Shown here piece after piece: positions 1 to 6,709 of a stretch of DNA of 13,151 nt (position 1 is the stretch's first letter; each line of letters begins with the position of its first letter). The notes beneath the pieces were generated by a model that saw only the letters and a list, made by a program, of their open reading frames with translations, did not search any database and had not been told where the DNA came from. Source of the DNA: Dehalococcoidia bacterium UBA1328 (lineage in GTDB: Bacteria > Chloroflexota > Dehalococcoidia > Lucifugimonadales > Lucifugimonadaceae); NCBI GenBank assembly GCA_002306815.1, contig DBTA01000010.1, positions 1-13,151 on the forward strand, given 5' to 3'. The translations under genes were made by a program, and so were the position numbers.

Positions 1-49
1 TCTTACCGCTAGACGAATCGGCAACTGCGAACAGCTGTTTATATTAGCA

Positions 50-68
50 AGGCGAATCAGTTTCGCCT
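50..68. repeat. Short perfect inverted repeat (7-bp stem, 5-nt loop)
   Basis: AGGCGAA at 50-56 is the exact reverse complement of TTCGCCT at 62-68. No run of T follows on either strand, so it is a poor intrinsic terminator. It could be an operator half-site pair, or the tail of a terminator of a gene lying left of the window. What it does is unknown. Confidence 0.4.
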
Positions 69-96
69 AATAAATGCATTGCAATTTGTTCGTGTT

Positions 97-102
97 TATA
101 AT
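97..102 (+). promoter_or_regulatory. Possible -10 box (TATAAT) upstream of the lyase-family gene
   Basis: A perfect TATAAT lies about 120 bases before the lyase-family start. The hexamer 17 nt upstream (ATGCAT at 74-79) is a poor -35, and TTGCAA at 79-84 is too close. If used, transcription would begin near 109, just before the 12-bp palindrome at 114-125. Sequence evidence only, in an AT-rich stretch where chance matches are common. Confidence 0.3.
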
Positions 103-113
103 CAACTTTTCGC

Positions 114-125
114 CGAACCGGTTCG
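114..125. promoter_or_regulatory. Perfect 12-bp palindrome, operator-like
   Basis: CGAACCGGTTCG is a perfect dyad with a central CG. It lies at about +6 to +17 relative to the possible -10 box at 97-102. Operators of LacI-family repressors often are palindromes with a central CG pair, and such repressors often control carbohydrate or amino-acid catabolic genes. Repressor control of the downstream lyase-family gene is inference; no regulator gene is visible in the window. Confidence 0.4.
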
Positions 126-209
126 TTAGCCGGTGTCGATCCGAAAATGCCCCTCCTCAATGGTATTTCAGGCTAGACTGTCGCAGTTAGGATCACGATG
201 CGACGCCTT

Positions 210-214
210 GGAGG
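210..214 (+). promoter_or_regulatory. Ribosome binding site deciding the lyase-family start
   Basis: GGAGG lies 7 nt before the ATG at 222. An in-frame ATG at 198 has no comparable site and would place this sequence inside the coding region, so 222 is taken as the start. Confidence 0.75.
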
Positions 215-221
215 AATTCGA

Positions 222-1163
222 ATGGCAACAATTGCCACTGCGGCTGAACGAGCGAAAGCTTCAGGTAAAGCGCTCGACTGGAAAGGCGTATTTCCGGCCA
301 ACCCCACACCTGTGCGTGCTGATGGTCGAATCAACGAAGAGGCTTTACGGGCGATATTTGAGGACAACCTTTCGCACGGCGTAGATGGCTTCTGGGTTGC
401 AGGTTCAACGGGCGAAGGTCCCGTCATGAGCGAACTGCAGCGTGAAACGACAGCTCGCATCGCAGGAGAGACGATTTCTGGTCGAGGTCTTTCGATCATG
501 CACGTCGGTGCAGTGAGTACCGAAAGTGCCGCCAAAGGGGCGCGAGCAGCGAAAAAGTCGGGCTGCGATGCGATTTGCTGTGTTCCGCCTTTCTTTTTCC
601 GCGGTGACGATCAAATGACGATCGACCACTACAAGCGAGTAGCCGATGCTGCTGATGGTATTCCTTTTTTCGTTTACAACCTCCCTCAATTGACCCAGGT
701 GGAATTTACGCCCGAACTGATGGAAAAAGTTATCGATGCTGTGCCAACGGTGATCGGACTCAAACACTCCGCACCGATGTTCATGTACATCAAAGCTTTT
801 GCCGATTTGGGATTGAAGTGTTTTTCAGGAAACGGTGCGCTGCCTCTGCCCGCACTGACTATGGGTGCCGTTGGAACGGTTGACGCACCGCTGTCGCTCG
901 CACCATGGTTGTAGGCTGAGTTACACGATGCATGGGAGCGTGGAGACCTCGAAACGGCCCAGTCGCTCCAGGACAAAACAAAAGCGATCGTCGATGTAGT
1001 GAAGATGTTCGGTGCGCCCGCCGGTGTGACAAAAATGATTCTTTCAGAGCGACTTGGTATCGACTGCGGACGACCGATCCCACCGGTGATGGATCTTACC
1101 GATGAGCAACGACATATCGTGCTTGCTGCCGCTGAGAAAGCCGGGCTGCTGGAAACACCATAA
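222..1163 (+). pseudogene. Dihydrodipicolinate synthase / N-acetylneuraminate lyase-family gene with in-frame amber stop
   Basis: This is a class I aldolase TIM-barrel gene of the DapA/NanA family, which makes or breaks C-C bonds next to a pyruvate-type Schiff base. Read through the stop it gives 313 residues, a normal family length. Visible motifs are GSTGEG (61-66), the catalytic-type Tyr152 in VYNLP, and Schiff-base Lys181 in GLKHS. Codon 231 (912-914) is TAG; the frame then stays open for 82 codons and still carries family-like C-terminal sequence (ELHDAWERGDLETAQ, then GRPIPPV and a closing EKAGLL) before TAA. As read, the product is a 230-residue protein lacking the C-terminal helical region, although the active-site residues precede the stop. 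It could be a recent pseudogene, a polymorphism, or a sequencing error. The substrate cannot be assigned: many relatives act on sugar acids or other 2-keto acids rather than in lysine synthesis. Confidence 0.85.
912..914 (+). other. In-frame TAG interrupting the lyase-family gene
   Basis: The codons before it read Ala-Pro-Trp-Leu and those after read Ala-Glu-Leu-His-Asp-Ala-Trp, continuous with the family pattern. TAG is used as the normal final stop of dinB, ribH, ribD and the GMC oxidoreductase gene in this same window, so reassignment of TAG is not supported. Confidence 0.85.
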
Positions 1164-1187
1164 AGTTTTCGACAGAACCGTTTCGAA

Positions 1188-2366
1188 CTAAACATAGCCT
1201 CGAGAAATAGCGTCGGATCCGAACTTCTCGCGAATTGCGTCGACTGCTTCACTCGTGTTGGAATCGTCTACTGGGCTCTGGTCGAGCAGCGATAGTTGAG
1301 CTGCCTGTTCTCCCAATCCGGTTACTGAGACTCCCAACATCCTGATCGGGTCATCTCTCTGGCGCATTGCTGCGGTTAGAAGCGCGTGGGCGGTGTCGTA
1401 AATCAGAAGATCGCCGTCACCTGGCGCGGGAAATTTGCGCTGGCGAGTTATCGTGGTGAAATCACCGTATCTCAACTTGATGCTGGCACGTCGCGATAGT
1501 AATCCCGATTTCCGCAACCGCGTGCCGACCCGTTCACTCAGCTTTTTCAAGATAGCTTCGAGCTCAGAACGCTCTGACACATCTTTTTCGAATGTTGTTT
1601 CAGCGCTTATCGACTTGGATTTACTCCGTTCACGTAGAGGCGAATTGTCGATTCCTTTGGACCGTCGCTGTACGTAATCCGCGTGGTTTGGTCCCAACGC
1701 TCGTCTCAAAGGTCCAAGTGGAGCTAATGCTAACTCGCCAAGTGTGTTGATCTTCAGCTTGGAGAGCGCCTCTTCCGCTTTGGGACCTATGCCAGGGAGA
1801 TTGCGAACCGGCTGTGGCGCGAAGAACGCCTCGGCCTCCGACTGAACCACCTGAAACACGCCGTCAGGCTTCGCATGTTCTGTGCAGACCTTGGATACGA
1901 GCTTGCTCGGGCCAATCCCTATGGATGCAGGGAGTCCGAGTTTGTCGCGAACTTCCGATCGAATTCTGTCTGCAGCGTCTTCAGGTGATCCAAATAGCCG
2001 TTCGGTACCTGTCATATCTAGAAACGCTTCATCCACCGAAACTGGTACAACGTTTGGTGAGTATTCGCGGAGGATGTTAATGAACTTTTTTGAAACATCC
2101 CTATACAGCTGGTGATTCCCACGCATGTATATCGCATCAGGGCAAAGTCGTCGGGCAACTGCGGTCGCCATCGCCGAATGCACGCCATACTTGCGAGCCT
2201 CGTACGAGGCAGTGGCGACAACACCACGTGGACCAATCCCGCCAATGACAACAGGTTTACCTATCAATGACGGATCAGCCTGCCGTTCGACCTCTACGAA
2301 AAACGCGTCGAGATCGACGTGGAATATCACGCGTTTACGATCCACCTTTTCTGATTCGATCGCCAT
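1188..2366 (-). CDS. dinB: DNA polymerase IV (Y-family translesion polymerase)
   Basis: The product is an error-prone Y-family DNA polymerase that bypasses template lesions. The palm motif VDLDAFF (17-23) supplies Asp18 and the steric-gate Phe23; VSVDEAFLD (109-117) supplies the catalytic pair Asp112-Glu113. The helix-hairpin-helix segment LPGIGPKAEEAL follows, then the little-finger domain, and QLSLLD (357-362) resembles a beta-clamp binding motif. Length is 392 residues, slightly long for the family. The ATG start has no clear Shine-Dalgarno sequence; a GTG at 2330, behind GGTGG, would remove 12 residues and is an alternative. It is the last gene of the co-directional dcd-rib run, 77 nt after ribH, and converges on the lyase-family gene with only 24 nt between stops. 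No LexA-type box was recognised upstream. Confidence 0.95.
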   Translation of the reverse strand: MAIESEKVDRKRVIFHVDLDAFFVEVERQADPSLIGKPVVIGGIGPRGVVATASYEARKYGVHSAMATAVARRLCPDAIYMRGNHQLYRDVSKKFINILREYSPNVVPVSVDEAFLDMTGTERLFGSPEDAADRIRSEVRDKLGLPASIGIGPSKLVSKVCTEHAKPDGVFQVVQSEAEAFFAPQPVRNLPGIGPKAEEALSKLKINTLGELALAPLGPLRRALGPNHADYVQRRSKGIDNSPLRERSKSKSISAETTFEKDVSERSELEAILKKLSERVGTRLRKSGLLSRRASIKLRYGDFTTITRQRKFPAPGDGDLLIYDTAHALLTAAMRQRDDPIRMLGVSVTGLGEQAAQLSLLDQSPVDDSNTSEAVDAIREKFGSDAISRGYV

Positions 2367-2443
2367 ATCAGCAGGGTAGCAGGCGAGGGGATCAACCTCG
2401 AAGTGCTGAGTGTAATGAGGTCTATACGAGCGTGAGACAGGAC
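2367..2443 (-). other. ribH-dinB intergenic spacer
   Basis: These 77 nt between two same-strand genes show no hairpin with a T-tract and no convincing promoter. Read-through from the rib genes into dinB is therefore possible. Confidence 0.4.
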
Positions 2444-2908
2444 CTACGAAAGGTCGTGGATTTGTCGCACCGCGTTTGCCATTTCGACAGCGGCATCTGC
2501 ATAGCCTGAAGCGTGATCAATGCGGGCGACAGCATCTTCAGTGTTGTCTGTTGTCAGGACTCCGAAAATCACGGGCTTACCCGTGTCGTCACCAGAGCGG
2601 GCGATTCCGTTGGTGGCTGCGCCAGCTACGAAGTCGTAATGATCAGTTTCACCGCGTATAACCGCACCAATACAGATCACGGCGTCAATGTCACCACGAT
2701 CAGCGAGCCTTCGCGCCATTAACGGTAGTTCGAATGCGCCAGGTGCCTGAACCACCACGATGTCAGCGTCGGCAACGCCAAGTTCGCCAAGACGTTCTAT
2801 CGCCAACTGCGCCATTTGATCGGTGATGTAGTTGTTGAACCGCGCCGAAACAACGGCAACGCCCAATCCCTTGCCGTCAAGATTTTGATCGATCTTACGA
2901 GGTGACAT
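2444..2908 (-). CDS. ribH: 6,7-dimethyl-8-ribityllumazine synthase
   Basis: It condenses 5-amino-6-ribitylaminouracil with 3,4-dihydroxy-2-butanone 4-phosphate to give 6,7-dimethyl-8-ribityllumazine, the penultimate step of riboflavin synthesis; the family forms pentameric or icosahedral cytosolic shells. The 154-residue product has the expected substrate-site segments: SARFN (21-25), GAFELP (57-62), GAVIRGETDHYD (81-92) with the catalytic-type His90, and FGVLTT (115-120) followed by Arg129. The C-terminal region, normally a conserved Gly-rich helix with several Lys, reads RIDHASGYADAA and is somewhat divergent. Its ATG overlaps the ribBA stop as TAATG with no strong Shine-Dalgarno sequence, indicating translational coupling. 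It ends in TAG. Confidence 0.96.
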   Translation of the reverse strand: MSPRKIDQNLDGKGLGVAVVSARFNNYITDQMAQLAIERLGELGVADADIVVVQAPGAFELPLMARRLADRGDIDAVICIGAVIRGETDHYDFVAGAATNGIARSGDDTGKPVIFGVLTTDNTEDAVARIDHASGYADAAVEMANAVRQIHDLS

Positions 2909-4203
2909 TATTTTGGCGACCCGTCAGAGTCCGAATCAACAGCGCCTGATTGCATGTCCAAGTCGTGTCCCATTTTCTCGACCTTGGTTTGCATGTAGAA
3001 GCGGTTGTCTTCGTTGATCGGCGCCTCAAGTGGTAGCTGTTCAACCATCTCAAGCCCAAAGCCTTCCAATCCGATGACCTTTTTCGGGTTGTTGGTTAAC
3101 AGCTTGAATCTTCGAACCCCGAGATCATGCAGGATTTGCGCACCAACGCCGTACCGTCGTAAATCCATAGGAAATCCCAGGCGTAGATTCGCTTCAACAG
3201 TGTCAAGTCCCTGATCCTGAAGCTCGTAAGCTTTGAGCTTATTCAACAAACCAATTCCACGACCTTCTTGCCGCATATACACAAGTACACCTCGTCCGGC
3301 TTCAGCTATTTGCCGCAAAGCCATGTTCACCTGGTCGCCGCAATCGCATCTCGTACTGCCGAAAACGTGACCCGTCAGGCATTCCGATTCAACTCGAACC
3401 AGTACTGGTTCAGACTCGTCGATTTCACCCATGTAGACGGCAATGTGCTCGGAAGGGTCGACATAGCTTTTGTAAACGACTGCGCTGAATACGCCGTGCT
3501 GAGTAGGGAGACGGGCTTTCGCTCCGCGTTCAACCAGTTTTTCGTGGCTCATACGGTAGGCGATCACGTCAGCAATAGTTACGATCGGGAATTCGTGTTT
3601 TTCCGCCATTTCTTCGAGTTGCGGACGGCGAGCCAGTGTTCCGTCATCGTTGAGGATTTCGCAAATCACTGCGGAAGGATGCTTTCCGGAAAGTTGTACG
3701 AGGTCAACCGATCCTTCCGTGTGCCCGGCTCTAACGAGCACGCCGCCTTCCTCGTAGCGCAACGGGAATACGTGACCCGGTTGGACGAAGTTAGCCGCTG
3801 TGGATTCACTATTGGAAAGCAACTGGATGGTGTGCGCACGATCTGCCGATGAAATTCCAGTTGTAATTCCGAACTTAGCGTCGACGGTGACGGTAAACGC
3901 GGTTCCATGCTCCGCAGTGTTCTTTCGAACCTGCATTGGCAAGCCAATACGATCCAGATCTGCCCCTTGCATAGGGGTGCAAATAAGACCTTTCGCCTCG
4001 TTCGCCATAAGAGTAATGGTCTGATCAGTAACATCCTCAGCCGCTACAACCATGTCACCCTCGTTCTCGCGGTCTTCATCATCGACGAGAATCACGATTC
4101 CGCCCTTTTTGATCTGGGCTATCGCGCGCTCCACAGATTCAATGGCACGCTCGTCGACCGTGTCAGGAATATGTGGGTTGGAAGTGATGTTTGCTGGGGA
4201 CAT
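2908..4203 (-). CDS. ribBA: Bifunctional 3,4-dihydroxy-2-butanone 4-phosphate synthase / GTP cyclohydrolase II
   Basis: This fusion supplies both branches of riboflavin synthesis: the N-terminal RibB half converts ribulose 5-phosphate to dihydroxybutanone phosphate, and the C-terminal RibA half opens GTP to the first pyrimidine intermediate. In the 431-residue product the RibB domain (about 18-220) carries the acidic loop DDEDRENEGD (41-50) and HTEGS (161-165). The RibA domain (about 225-420) carries Zn-type Cys275, Cys286 and Cys288 with the spacing of the E. coli enzyme, then RQEGRGIG (311-318). Both halves look intact. The tail after about residue 415 is Asp/Ser-rich and probably disordered. 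Stop and start overlaps (TAATG) with ribE upstream and ribH downstream point to tight operon coupling. Confidence 0.97.
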   Translation of the reverse strand: MSPANITSNPHIPDTVDERAIESVERAIAQIKKGGIVILVDDEDRENEGDMVVAAEDVTDQTITLMANEAKGLICTPMQGADLDRIGLPMQVRKNTAEHGTAFTVTVDAKFGITTGISSADRAHTIQLLSNSESTAANFVQPGHVFPLRYEEGGVLVRAGHTEGSVDLVQLSGKHPSAVICEILNDDGTLARRPQLEEMAEKHEFPIVTIADVIAYRMSHEKLVERGAKARLPTQHGVFSAVVYKSYVDPSEHIAVYMGEIDESEPVLVRVESECLTGHVFGSTRCDCGDQVNMALRQIAEAGRGVLVYMRQEGRGIGLLNKLKAYELQDQGLDTVEANLRLGFPMDLRRYGVGAQILHDLGVRRFKLLTNNPKKVIGLEGFGLEMVEQLPLEAPINEDNRFYMQTKVEKMGHDLDMQSGAVDSDSDGSPK

Positions 4204-4805
4204 TATTTCTGTAGTTTGCCTATGTATGGCTCAATCAGGTTCGCAACGTATTTAGCAGTTACGTCTGCTTCGAGATTTACTTTTGAACCTTCTGGTCGTT
4301 CGTTCAACGTCGTGTGATCAAAGGTGTATGGGATGATCGCGATGCTGAAGCTGTCCTTGTTCCTGTCCACGACGGTCAGACTTGTCCCGTCGACCGTAAT
4401 GAAGCCTTTTTCGACTACGCTTTCGATTATATTCGCTGGAGCCTCGATCACTATGATCCGGGAATTGCCATCCTCAACAACCGACCGAACCGTCCCTACG
4501 CCGTCGACATGCCCCTGCACTATGTGTCCGCCAACTCGGTCGCCGTAACGCAGTGACCTTTCGAGGTTTACTTTGCTGCCTTGTTCTAGCGCGCCAAAAT
4601 TAGTGCGATTTCGGGTCTCAGGCACGGTTTCAACTGTGAAGGTAGAGTCCGTTTCGGACAGTGCCGTCACGGTTAGACACGCACCGGCTACCATGATCGA
4701 TTCGGAAATCTCTAAATCGTCAAGTACCTGATTCGCTCGCACGACGAGAGTTTCGCCGTCGTACGACTCGACCGTGCCGACCTCTTCAATGATTCCTGAA
4801 AACAT
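4203..4805 (-). CDS. ribE: Riboflavin synthase, alpha-type
   Basis: It dismutates two molecules of 6,7-dimethyl-8-ribityllumazine to riboflavin and the ribitylaminouracil that RibH reuses. The 200-residue product starts with the diagnostic MFSGIIEEVG and contains two tandem lumazine-binding barrels: about residues 1-95, with GACLTV, and about 96-190, opening with GGHIVQGHVDGVG and containing DGTSLTV. Length is typical. The ATG at 4805 follows a 54-nt gap after ribD and lacks a clear Shine-Dalgarno sequence. Its TAA overlaps the ribBA ATG by one base. The name ribE follows common usage for this enzyme; some organisms call it ribC or ribB. Confidence 0.96.
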   Translation of the reverse strand: MFSGIIEEVGTVESYDGETLVVRANQVLDDLEISESIMVAGACLTVTALSETDSTFTVETVPETRNRTNFGALEQGSKVNLERSLRYGDRVGGHIVQGHVDGVGTVRSVVEDGNSRIIVIEAPANIIESVVEKGFITVDGTSLTVVDRNKDSFSIAIIPYTFDHTTLNERPEGSKVNLEADVTAKYVANLIEPYIGKLQK

Positions 4806-4859
4806 GTATCTGGTATGAATGTGTTGGCGAACTTTTGAGGTTACGCGAGCAGCTTTTCG
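4806..4859 (-). other. ribD-ribE spacer without a visible riboswitch or terminator
   Basis: The 54 nt contain no T-tracted hairpin and no recognisable FMN riboswitch core. The region is too short for an FMN riboswitch, so ribE is most simply read as part of the ribD transcript. Confidence 0.5.
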
Positions 4860-5951
4860 CTAGTTACGAACAACGTAACCTTCAACCAGAATATCGCCAT
4901 CGAACGCCTGATGGTTGACATTTTTTAGCCGTACGGCATCTCCGAGTGAGGAGATCCCGGTACTGGCGATCGGTCCAGGAGCATCTGAACCACCGATTAG
5001 TTTCGGTGCGATAAAAGCCGAAATCTTGTCGACCAGACCAGCTTGGATTACCGCACCAGCGAGTCCTGCTCCCGCTTCGATCATAACGTTATGAAGCCCC
5101 TTCGATCCGAGAAGCTTTACTACTTCCTCAAGATCAACCTTTCCGTCTACGAGACCAGTCCTGTGGACCATGACAGATTCGGTGGGCGGCTCTACGTCGG
5201 TGTTCTCTCCAACCACCCATAGAACATCACCTGATTCTGCAAGTAGCGGCGCGTCCGAAGGCATTCGACCGTCGGTATCCACCACGACCCTTAGTAATGG
5301 TCGGCCTGTAGGGTTCCCCTCTAGGTCCCTAGCAGTAAGGCGGGGCTTGTCTACGACTACGGTTCCGATCCCTGTAACCAACGCATCCGCCTGTCTCCTC
5401 ATCTCGTGCACTTTTGCGCGCGAGCTTTCGTTGGTGATCCACTGTGATTCGCCGGTACGCGTTGCTGTCTTGCCATCAAGACTGGTTGCCAGCTTTAACG
5501 TCACCAGCGGTCGACGCGTCTTCAGGTGATGTGCGAAACCCTTGATGACTTGGACAGCTATTTGCAGCTGATCAGAGCTTGCCTCAGTATCGACCTCGAC
5601 GCCGGAAGCTTTAAGTTGACGAAAGCCGTTGCCTGAGACGCTTGGGTTCGGATCTTCAATCGGAGAAACAACCTTCGAGATACCTGCGGAGATTATCGCG
5701 TCGGTGCAGGGTGGGGCGACTCCCTGAAATGCGTGCGGTTCAAGTGAGCAGTAGAGCGTCGCTCCTCGAGCAGACTCGCCTGCTTTGTCGAGAGCTATGG
5801 GCTCGGCGTGTTTACCGGGGCGTGGCTCGGTTACGCCTTCACCGATAACTACACCGTCTTTGACAACTACTGCTCCAACGCTCGGGCGCGGAGCAACCCC
5901 GCCTAGACCTTGTTGGGCGAGTTCGAGTGCTCTATCGAGTGGATTTCCTAT
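4860..5951 (-). CDS. ribD: Bifunctional diaminohydroxyphosphoribosylaminopyrimidine deaminase / 5-amino-6-(5-phosphoribosylamino)uracil reductase, apparent ATA start
   Basis: RibD carries out the deaminase and reductase steps after GTP cyclohydrolase II. The open frame runs from a TGA at 5961-5963 to the TAG at 4860-4862. It contains a deaminase domain (about 5-145: RALELA, VGAVVV, HAE at 48-50, PPC at 80-82) and a reductase domain (about 148-363: LKLATSLDGK, SQWIT, IEAGAGLAGAVI, APKLIGG). No ATG, GTG or TTG occurs before a GTG at 5504, which would leave only the reductase. The best start is ATA (5949-5951): it gives 363 residues, normal for RibD, begins where the family homology begins, and lies 7 nt after GAGG. 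An ATG at 5954-5956 is out of frame and stops after two codons; one extra A in the following AAA would join it to ribD. Position 73, normally the first zinc-ligand Cys, is His, and the usual PNP motif reads PRP (21-23). Confidence 0.88.
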   Translation of the reverse strand: MGNPLDRALELAQQGLGGVAPRPSVGAVVVKDGVVIGEGVTEPRPGKHAEPIALDKAGESARGATLYCSLEPHAFQGVAPPCTDAIISAGISKVVSPIEDPNPSVSGNGFRQLKASGVEVDTEASSDQLQIAVQVIKGFAHHLKTRRPLVTLKLATSLDGKTATRTGESQWITNESSRAKVHEMRRQADALVTGIGTVVVDKPRLTARDLEGNPTGRPLLRVVVDTDGRMPSDAPLLAESGDVLWVVGENTDVEPPTESVMVHRTGLVDGKVDLEEVVKLLGSKGLHNVMIEAGAGLAGAVIQAGLVDKISAFIAPKLIGGSDAPGPIASTGISSLGDAVRLKNVNHQAFDGDILVEGYVVRN

Positions 5952-5954
5952 TTC

Positions 5955-5962
5955 ATCACCTC
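5955..5962 (-). promoter_or_regulatory. Strong Shine-Dalgarno sequence in front of the ribD ATA codon
   Basis: GAGGTGAT is an eight-base complement to the 16S rRNA 3' end. Its GAGG core ends 7 nt before ATA at 5951-5949, an optimal distance. The same bases include an out-of-frame ATG (5956-5954) that would be too close to the core and would yield only Met-Lys before TAG. Confidence 0.65.
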
Positions 5963-5971
5963 AACGGAGAG

Positions 5972-6553
5972 TCAGGAACGCTTAATGTGCTTGTCGAAGT
6001 CGAGGTGAGCTCGGCTTGCGGTCGGTGACTGTTGACCTTGATATCGACTGTTTAGCTCTTTAGAACCGTAGGGGCGGTCAACTTCGGTTGTCATTTGCTG
6101 GAAGGAAATCTGGCCGATACGCATTCCGAAGTAAAGGGTGATCGGTAATCGAGAGACGTTTGCCAGTTCGAGAGTGAGATTTCCCGACCAACCAGGATCA
6201 ATGAAGCCTGCTGTCGAGTGGATCATCAATCCTAGTCGACCGAGGGAACTCTTACCTTCAATTCTTGCGACAAGATCGTTCGCAAGAGTGAGTTTCTCCA
6301 GTGTGCTTCCCAGAACAAACTCTCCCGGGTGAAGCATAAACGGCTCATCATCCTGGATGATCACTTCTTCCGTGAGGTTCGGAACATCCTTGCGCAGGTC
6401 GATGTAGGGGAGGGTTGAGTTACGAAATACGAGGATCTTGTTCGCAAGATGAAAGTCGACGCTTGCCGGTTGTACGTCACGATCTGAGTACGGCTCGATT
6501 TCAATTGAACCGTTAGAAATTGCTTCCCTGATCGATCGGTCGCTGAGGACCAT
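5972..6553 (-). CDS. dcd: dCTP deaminase, probably bifunctional dCTP deaminase/dUTPase type
   Basis: The 193-residue product is a trimeric dUTPase-fold enzyme that deaminates dCTP and supplies dUMP for thymidylate. MVLSDRSIREAI opens the protein as in known Dcd enzymes. EGKSSLGRLG (99-108) and HSTAGFIDPGWSG (112-124), followed by LTLEL with Glu129, match the Mycobacterium tuberculosis bifunctional enzyme more closely than the E. coli deaminase, which has HVTAHRIDPG; this suggests direct conversion of dCTP to dUMP. The ATG at 6553 has AGGAG 8 nt upstream. An in-frame ATG at 6610 would add 19 residues that do not look conserved and has no good Shine-Dalgarno sequence. It leads the run, with ribD beginning 20 nt after its TGA. 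Confidence 0.93.
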   Translation of the reverse strand: MVLSDRSIREAISNGSIEIEPYSDRDVQPASVDFHLANKILVFRNSTLPYIDLRKDVPNLTEEVIIQDDEPFMLHPGEFVLGSTLEKLTLANDLVARIEGKSSLGRLGLMIHSTAGFIDPGWSGNLTLELANVSRLPITLYFGMRIGQISFQQMTTEVDRPYGSKELNSRYQGQQSPTASRAHLDFDKHIKRS

Positions 6554-6561
6554 GCGTCGTT

Positions 6562-6566
6562 CTCCT
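6562..6566 (-). promoter_or_regulatory. Ribosome binding site deciding the dcd start
   Basis: AGGAG on the minus strand lies 8 nt before the ATG at 6553-6551. It supports this start over the in-frame upstream ATG at 6610. Confidence 0.7.
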
Positions 6567-6629
6567 GACTGTGCTTCTCGAAGTCGTGTGAGAGCGGCCA
6601 GTAGAGCCATTTCTCACGCATGCCAAGGG

Positions 6630-6635
6630 ATTGTA
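6630..6635 (-). promoter_or_regulatory. Possible -10 box for the dcd-rib run
   Basis: TACAAT on the minus strand lies about 77 nt before the dcd start and downstream of the intrinsic terminator, in the right place for an operon promoter. No good -35 hexamer is found at the normal distance, so support is weak. Confidence 0.25.
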
Positions 6636-6670
6636 AGCGTTAGACCAACACGGCGGGAAAATAATTCATC

Positions 6671-6709
6671 AAAACAAAAGGGCGAACCTTGTTACCTAGG
6701 TTCGCCCTT
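6671..6709 (-). terminator. Intrinsic terminator of the SIMPL lipoprotein gene
   Basis: AAGGGCGAACC (6678-6688) and GGTTCGCCCTT (6699-6709) form a perfect 11-bp stem around a 10-nt loop. Read on the minus strand, the stem is followed by TTTTGTTTTG, a typical U-tract. It lies 20 nt past the lipoprotein gene stop and isolates that gene from dcd. Confidence 0.88.

Noticed and set aside
912..914. TAG reassigned to an amino acid (pyrrolysine or code change)
   Set aside because: Four other genes in the window end properly at TAG, and a DapA-family protein is not a known pyrrolysine protein.
686..1252. A 188-codon minus-strand open frame opposite the interrupted lyase-family gene
   Set aside because: The plus frame carries clear aldolase-family sequence across the whole stretch. 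The minus frame shows no recognisable domain and runs into dinB.
3268..3852. A 194-codon open frame on the plus strand opposite ribBA
   Set aside because: It lies wholly antisense to a clear RibBA sequence, has no recognisable motifs or ribosome binding site, and is best explained as a shadow of the real gene.
4860..5504. A stand-alone RibD reductase starting at GTG 5504
   Set aside because: The same frame continues upstream without a stop into a recognisable deaminase domain, so the GTG is an internal Val codon of a full-length RibD.
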